Made by a program: the position numbers and the translations under genes. From NCBI RefSeq assembly GCF_964204865.1, contig NC_135252.1, forward strand, positions 10,499,383-10,563,382: DNA of 64,000 nucleotides, in the 5' to 3' direction. Positions 50,996-64,000 of the stretch are shown here, in pieces. Position 1 is the stretch's first letter. Every line of letters starts with the position of its first letter. This stretch comes from Styela clava. Taxonomy: Eukaryota; Chordata; Ascidiacea; Stolidobranchia; Styelidae. A model generated the notes under the pieces. It was not told the origin of the DNA. It was given only the letters and a program-made list of their open reading frames with translations, and ran no database searches.

Positions 50996-53900
50996 ATGAA
51001 CGACATAGCATCGGTATCAATTCATCATAGAGTCAAACGATTTTTATATTCAGAAAATAAAACATGTGGTCACATCGTATTCTGTACAGAGGAATTTCAC
51101 GATGAAAACTATAACCCCTCGACTGCTCTTATCAACATTGACCAATGTTCCGCCTTTCTCACAATTCTCTCCCTCATCGTCGATCTCATTTTGACGTTGG
51201 TAATCACTAGTTCCAACGTTTTGATAATATTGGTAATAAGAAGATCAGGAAAGCTACACAATTGCCAAGGAATATTTAAAACAAGTTTAGCTATGTTCGA
51301 TTTGCTCGTTGGCATATTTGTCATACCGGGTGCAGCATATAACAAAATTCGTTTTATGCTTATACCATTAGACGGGAGCTTCATGGACGTGCTATTCCGT
51401 TCGAATGAAGATGTAATCAATATAATATTTGGTGGTGCATTGGTAATTTCCTTGTCAGGATCGTTAATGAGTTTATTCTTGCTTTCGTTGGATCGATATC
51501 TTGCGATATCACGCCCGTTTGCATACAATGATGTAAGTAGCTTGAAAAATGAACATTTCGGAATTTTTGTACGAAAGCCTCCGCCACTAATGCAAAAATA
51601 TGAGATTTGAGAAAAACACCGCATTTCAAAACAAAAAGTTATTAATTATCCAGTTAGGGTTAGGAATGATGTGAAAATATGAATTTCCAGCGCAATCTGC
51701 ATTCCGAACCCTAACTGGATAATTACTAATTCTCTTATTTTGAGCGTTGACGGTTTTTTTATGGCGGGGGCTTTGTACAAAAGATCCCACATTCTTTTAT
51801 CCAGTCTATCGTATATATGTAATAATTAAATATTTTTAAATCTGCTTTTAACATTTCTACATGTCACGCTGTCCGGAAACATAGGCTCTAACCTGGAGAT
51901 GCACAATTGGTATATACCAGACATGGGCGAAGTACGGCCCACGGGCCAAATCCGGACAGTTAGGTAATTCAATCTGGCCCGCCTGATGCTGCCACAACCA
52001 AACTGAAATCAGATTTTGATGTTTTAGCTAAAAATAGCTCAAGGAATTTGTTGAGATTGCGGTTAAATTTAGTTTTGGTACGAAGCATATTGTTTTTCAC
52101 CTTTGCTTTGTAACACTGTAAATATTGTTCATAGAATGTAACTTTTTATGTCACACTTACATGGCCCGCCAGTCTAGATGGGCAAAATTTTTGGCCCCTG
52201 GTTCAAAAACCTTGGCTACCCCTGGTATATGATGTATATGTATGTCCACGACAAGCTGAACTGAATATATTTGACAAATTGAATGATCGAGCGCCTTAAT
52301 GAGTGGTATAGGTCCGGAAAATCACCAAAAGAATTCATCATATGTATTTTTTAGAACTTAGTTAAATATTCACGGATTATAGTTCTCCAGGGTGAATTTA
52401 ATATTCTCGTCAATATTTCATTTTCTGCCTTAAAACCCTCGAAAATATATTTTTATCATTATTGTTTTGTTTATTCCGCCAGTCATTTCAAAGTTAGGAG
52501 TTAGATGAATTTTCCAATTGTTTTGAAACTGACGACGTGATAACCCACGTTCATATTTTGGCAGGGGAAAGTGATGACAAAGCGGGTGGCCTATTCTCTT
52601 GTTGTCATTGTATTGTGCATCGCCGTTTTTCTTGCCTCTGTGCCGTTGGGAGATCCAGATAATTTCTATTATGTTGTTGACTATATGACCATGGCATTTA
52701 TAATGGAGATCAGATTCAATGCAGATAAAGGTAAAATACTGTCATTTTTCTTGCAGAACATATCTTTGTTGCTTGCGATTTTATATATTTATATGGAATA
52801 TATAAGAGTCATGCGGATTTTTTTACTGGGTAAACGGTATATATGTATGCGTAACAAGCCTCACTCGCTATTGATACTCATTGACAACTTTGTTGAAAAT
52901 GAGTATCCGTGAAAACAAAATTTCATATTTAAGAAACTGCTACAAACACACACTAGTGCGGCACGCAAATTAGTAAATATCTCCTAACCTTATCTTCATC
53001 TATTTTAGGTAATATCTATCATGGATTGTTTTTCGTATTGATTATCTTTGTTATTCCGTATTTGGCAATTGTTGTCGTCACCATAATCACGTGGGTTGTA
53101 ATTATCCGAGATCACAGTCGGACAAATGACACTGGTCATTTACCGCCACCTTCTCCAGGAGAAAATCTAGAGTGGAATAATTTACACGAGTCCAGCGAAT
53201 GTGGAGATGGAGATGTTGAATCAACTATCAGTAACGAAGATTCCAATACAAAGAAATTTTCTATCGCAAAAGCGATTCGAAAAAATTATAAAACTAGACG
53301 TCTCGATGATTCTATGCATCAAGTAACGAAGACGGTGTTGGCCATCGTGGTCGTATTTTCTTTGTGCGTCTTGCCGTGGATAATCGTTGAAGCAGATAAC
53401 TTGTCCGGAAACATCGAAGAGTTTAAAAATATAGAAATGTATGGAAATTTAAAAGTATTTTTCATTCTTCAAGAACATTCCGAGATCCCATTGTGCATTG
53501 ATTGAATCAGGAAATACGAGCATTCATTAACTCCTGTTGCAATACAATATGGCTGGCTCCATAGCTTAGTTGACTTGGGTTTGAAATCATTTCACAACTA
53601 ATTCGACATACGATGTTTAAAACTATTTGTTCTGTTCTGTTGCGCGTTAAATCAGTAACCATTTAGATTGATTGATTTTTGGAGTATTATTCAAACAGTC
53701 ACATATAATCCCCAACGTCTAAATGCGATTTGTTGACAGACTCACTCCTGTTTTACCGTTGTATTATGTCTGACATATTATTTTCAGATTCGGACATGAA
53801 CACACTCCGACTCCACACACGTGTTACCCTGCGATTTACATGGTTTGCCTGTATCTAATGTTTCTAAACAGTTTCTGCAACTTTATCATCTATAATTTAA

Positions 53901-54190
53901 GAAATTTTACCTTTCGTAAAGAGTTTCTCAAGTTATTCGGCTATAATAAATCTGAAGATGGTTTCCAATCGAATAATTCGATGTCCGCCACAGAAAACGA
54001 ATCACAGCGCAGGTCACTGGGATCAGATTCTAATGAGATTCAGAGTTCCAGGCGTTCGAGTCTCTCTTCATCAAGATTGGATATGTCAAAAAGGCGAGTC
54101 TCGGTAATGACAGCACTTTCCATGTCCCCTACAAGATTAACAACTCTACATGAAATCCCTAGGGTGGAAGAGGTTGAATGCTGCGAATAA
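50996..54190 (+). CDS. Orphan class-A (rhodopsin-type) G-protein-coupled receptor
   Basis: This is a seven-helix plasma-membrane receptor. Exons 50996-51532, 52565-52730, 53009-53438 and 53788-54190 join in phase (0, 1, 2) to give 511 residues. The extracellular N-terminus has an NKT glycosylation site at about 21. TM1 (about 54-82) has N74; TM2 (94-115) has LAMFDLL with D102; TM3 (143-165) ends in DRY (166-168). TM5 (240-262) has FVIPYLA. A serine- and acid-rich third loop (about 270-335) precedes TM6 (343-361) with FSLCVLPW. TM7 has NFIIY (409-413) in place of NPxxY. The tail is Ser/Arg-rich (RRSSLSSS), with likely kinase sites. The usual Cys of TM3 and Cys of ECL2 are absent. Position 3.32 is Leu, not Asp, so it is not a classical amine receptor. 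The ligand is unknown. Exon 3's donor AAT|GTATGG was chosen by phase and is the weakest junction. Confidence 0.88.
51639..51729. repeat. 30-bp inverted repeat in GPCR intron 1
   Basis: Arms 51639-51668 and 51700-51729 are inverted repeats with two mismatches, core ATTATCCAGTTAGGG, around a 31-bp spacer. It begins about 100 bases after the exon 1 donor. It may be a small foldback transposon remnant or simply a hairpin; no target duplication was found. Confidence 0.8.
51918..52224. mobile_element. hAT-like element in GPCR intron 1
   Basis: The left end CAGACATGGGCGAAGTACGG (51918) and right end CCTTGGCTACCCCTG (to 52224) have hAT-type termini, with subterminal GGCCCACGGGCC and TGGCCCGCC motifs. 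Flanks GTATATAC and GTATATGA agree at 6 of 8 positions, consistent with an eroded 8-bp duplication. The inverted-repeat match itself is only moderate. Confidence 0.68.
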
Positions 54191-55298
54191 CAGAAACTAT
54201 CCAGCTGGTTTAAAAAAGTTATGCCACAGAATCGTATTCATGAGTGAATGAAGGAAAATGTGTTTTTTAACTGTAATTTGGCAAAACTTGAATTTCTACA
54301 ATTTGACTTAACATTAAAATTTCCTCGAGAGCAACATACCCCATGCGATGCGATTTAGTTGGGAGTTTCTTATCGTCAGTTTTTTTAGCTTCTATCCACT
54401 CAAACCTAAGTAAAACAAAATCGCATCACATCAAAACAACAACGCGGTTCGTGGAGATCCTGCACAAGCAGCGAGGGAAACCGGCCCCACATGTCTAACC
54501 AGCAAGCTGTGAATACAAGATGGCCGAACGGCTCTGCTGGCCCAAAATTATTTTGTCGGAGGGATTTATTTAATTTTTCAGTAATTTCTGTAATATACCT
54601 AAATAAATATTTTGAATGTTTGCGTCTTTTCACCTTCAAGTACTGAATAAATATTCGAGAATTAAAGTCGATTTGTCCATTCGTTGAGAAGAAAACGTCG
54701 ATTTTTACGTACCAAAAAAGTTGCCCGACAACAAGACAAACAGTAGCACAATTTATCAAAGCCATCCATATGGAAATTCGTATCCAAAAATATGCTTCAA
54801 AGATAAAAAAAAAATTCAGTAGGGCCCTAATTTGGTCACGCATATCGCTTACTGTAATTTGATTGACTGAACATATTTCGAATACTCATTGACCGTATTC
54901 AGCCGGCCGTTCTAGGGCTTTGATGCTACCACCACTACATCCTCTATGGGTCACAATATTATCGCATTTTATATTACAGCAGTTTTGATGATCGCGTTAT
55001 TTTTGCCAGTTACGGGTTACGTAAACCACCCTACGGCGGCGAGGAGTTCAGCAATCCTTTCGCACATAATTATCCCCAACTCGTCCGGTAAACCCAGTCC
55101 ATGTCTGGTATGGTATTAGCTAGCCAGTTATTTGTCCACATGTGTACATTATATTTGAAATAAAATAATGGTTTTCAATATATTGTTGGTTCCACCGGTG
55201 ATTGAAAGGATCTGTGCACCAATAGCTGCTTACCTGTAGATCCTCACTGGAGTACTAAAAAGGCGTAAAGCAGCAAGGTAAAATATTGCTCTTCAAAC

Positions 55299-55352
55299 AA
55301 ATCCAACCTTGAAGATTTTCCTACAAAATCCAACCTTGAAGATTTTCCTACC
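55299..55352. repeat. Two-copy tandem repeat, period 27 bp
   Basis: AATCCAACCTTGAAGATTTT followed by CCTAC begins at about 55300 and again 27 bp later, essentially identical. No gene context. Confidence 0.8.
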
Positions 55353-56812
55353 AATCCTGTCAGCCATATAAAACAAAATAGAAGCCATGATGTCGATTAT
55401 TAAGAATCATTTTATTGTGAAGGAATTATTTTATCTACATAATCACCTGTTAATATTAATTACTACGAACAATTATGGGAGTCAATGCACAAGTGAACCA
55501 TCATTAAAACATATACCACCAATGATGAACTGCTTAGAAACCATGTTTTTAACTTTTTCTGAACAAGTAAACCGAATAAAATTTACAAGTTTTAAAATGG
55601 TGGCAGGTTCGCGTATCATATTATTAGATTTTCAAAAATTGCAAGTATACACGATGTTTACATCATTTTAAACATATAAAATTGGCGAAGACCGATCGGA
55701 ACAAAAAATCATAAACAGTAACTGGGCAATAATAGTAGCTAAACGAAATTTTTGAAAGAATTTTATTTGATATTAGAACAAATTTTCACACACTACAAAA
55801 ATTCTACCAAAGCCTGTTATGAACTAAAAGGAACTGTTTAATCGAAAGAATGGAACAATGGGAGTCAGGGTATCCATGAATAGGATGTGTCAGTATAAAA
55901 TCAGTAACTCATCTGATATTTCAACTCAATATCAGATATTCAATTAAATATCAATATTCAACTCAATTTAAATGGTCCTTAGGATAATGATATGACATGA
56001 AAAACTTTATTTGGAGCAAGGATGTAAATGCACATTGCACTTTGAAATACAATGAAATTGATTTGGTGTAATTATTAAATGGGTAATTGGTTTTGTATAT
56101 AAAAATGTGTATGTGGCCAAATTGAGGTAGTAACATTTCGCGTCTTTCTGCTATAACAAATGAAAAATGTTAAACACAAAATCAATCTTACATAATGGTA
56201 TTTTCAGTGCACGATTTTGAAGCTGAAGAAGTAAATAAAGAACTACAAAATGCTTTTACAACACTACACACTATGGCTAAATAATATTAACAGTAGAGCT
56301 TCGAGTATATTTCACATTCTATTTGATTTCAGACCAGTTTATCAAGTACTACAATATGTTTCCTTCAAAAAAATTTAAAAATAGATATTTTAATGTTGAT
56401 AGTGATAATCTTCACAATAAGAAAAATGTATCAACATGATTGTATTTAAACTATATCAATGTTGATATTTTGAGATTGGAACCAGTTTCAAATAAAATTT
56501 CTTATAATACCACTAATACCTAATTTAAGCACTTGTGATATTTCAAATTAAAACCAAAAAATATAAAATGTGTAGTTCAGGTCAATGCAATTTGGCATGT
56601 AATAAACAAAATAGTATCATCTCTTTTCCCAAGATGATGAAAAAAAAACAAAAAAAGGCAATGAATTCAATTACTACTACATTAAAAAAAGGATGAATGT
56701 ACAAACTTTCAAGACAGACAATATACTTGGCTTCATGGCATAATAATCACAAGATGGGATAATAGTTAAAGCAAAGCAAGGCAATTTGACAATGTCTATA
56801 TATGAATAGTAT

Positions 56813-56870
56813 AGTAAACTAGACTGAAATTATGCTTTTCAAAGTAAACTAGACTAAAATTATGTTTTTT
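56813..56870. repeat. Two-copy direct repeat, period 30 bp
   Basis: AGTAAACTAGACTGAAATTA begins at 56813, and a near-identical copy (AGACTAAAATTA variant) at 56843. It is followed by T-rich sequence. It lies in the presumed 3' flank of the ABCC gene. Confidence 0.75.
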
Positions 56871-57187
56871 TTGTACACACATTATTAGCTCTCATATCAT
56901 TACAATTCTTTTACCCATGATTGAATATTGAAAATCATGCTTCTATTTTAAATGGATGTACTTCACTGGAAAACAACAACTTAGTAAAAGGGTTCTTCCA
57001 AGATCAACAAGTTGTAAGCAGGTGATATTGTACAATCAGTAACATGCATACAAGGTTGCCAAGGTTCATAACACTCATTGAAAGATATACTTTCAACTAA
57101 CATATTATCATGATCAAATCAGGTCTGGAGATAAATCACCCATAAAATATCAACCAATTCCCGATCGATATTAACTCAATCTTGTCC

Positions 57188-64000
<6,813 letters not shown>

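Larger units (their letters stand above)
54191..57187. other. Gene-free convergent intergenic region (GPCR / ABCC)
   Basis: About 3 kb containing the 3' ends of both convergent genes. An AATAAA lies at about 55158 (plus), and minus-strand signals near 56011 could serve ABCC. A 145-codon minus frame (54843-54406) and a 94-codon plus frame (55387-55671) have no recognisable domain or splice support. Direct repeats are noted separately. Confidence 0.45.

Noticed and set aside
51109-51624. 171-codon minus-strand frame
   Set aside because: It is antisense to GPCR exon 1, which encodes TM1-TM3 with DRY; the minus frame has no family resemblance.
50996-54190. Idea that this GPCR is the receptor for the GnRH peptide in the same window
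   Set aside because: The receptor lacks the TM3/ECL2 cysteines and other features expected of GnRH receptors; proximity alone (about 50 kb) is not evidence.
55387-55671. 94-codon plus-strand frame
   Set aside because: It has no domain, no splice signals and AT-driven composition; treated as chance.

Overview
The window is AT-rich, intron-rich animal DNA. It is most likely from a tunicate (ascidian), because a neuropeptide precursor at the left end carries four tandem copies of a GnRH decapeptide, QHWSYGFAPG-GKR. As I recall it, multi-copy GnRH precursors of the QHW...PG type are typical of tunicates, and the Y-G-F core is closest to the peptides reported from stolidobranch ascidians (Halocynthia). 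That places it tentatively in Stolidobranchia; the species is not determined. Five further protein-coding genes can be reconstructed exon by exon with consistent splice phases.

Layout: (1) 1.07-1.77 kb, GnRH precursor, plus strand. (2) 4.7-9.6 kb, a gene-free stretch holding hAT-type non-autonomous transposons, one (7251-7676) with perfect terminal repeats and a perfect 8-bp target duplication. (3) 10.7-17.6 kb, minus strand, a delta-type protocadherin with a signal peptide, six cadherin repeats, one membrane helix and a cytoplasmic tail carrying the GHSDxCWMP motif. Its tail exons have unusual phase relations that predict mutually exclusive splicing. (4) 17.6-37.3 kb, about 20 kb without a convincing gene. 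(5) 37.4-40.3 kb, plus strand, a TRIM-like RING/B-box/coiled-coil protein. (6) 42.7-47.2 kb, minus strand, FOXRED2, an ER flavoprotein, in eight exons. (7) 51.0-54.2 kb, plus strand, an orphan class-A GPCR in four exons. (8) 57.2-63.1 kb, minus strand, the 3' half (second transmembrane domain and NBD2) of an ABCC/MRP transporter whose 5' part lies beyond the right edge.

The genes do not form a pathway; they look like an ordinary animal gene neighbourhood. FOXRED2 and the GPCR are divergent, and the GPCR and ABCC gene are convergent. Short hAT-like elements sit inside introns of FOXRED2, the GPCR and the ABCC gene. One of them is itself interrupted by a foldback element. tRNA-like sequences also occur in ABCC introns.

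The most interesting signals are: the GnRH precursor, with four amino-acid-identical copies that differ at synonymous sites plus a decayed fifth copy; the frame-controlled tail of the protocadherin (a 22-nt microexon and two 0-to-1 phase exons separated by only 49 nt); a RING finger with His in place of a zinc-binding Cys; and a GPCR lacking the usual TM3-ECL2 cysteines.
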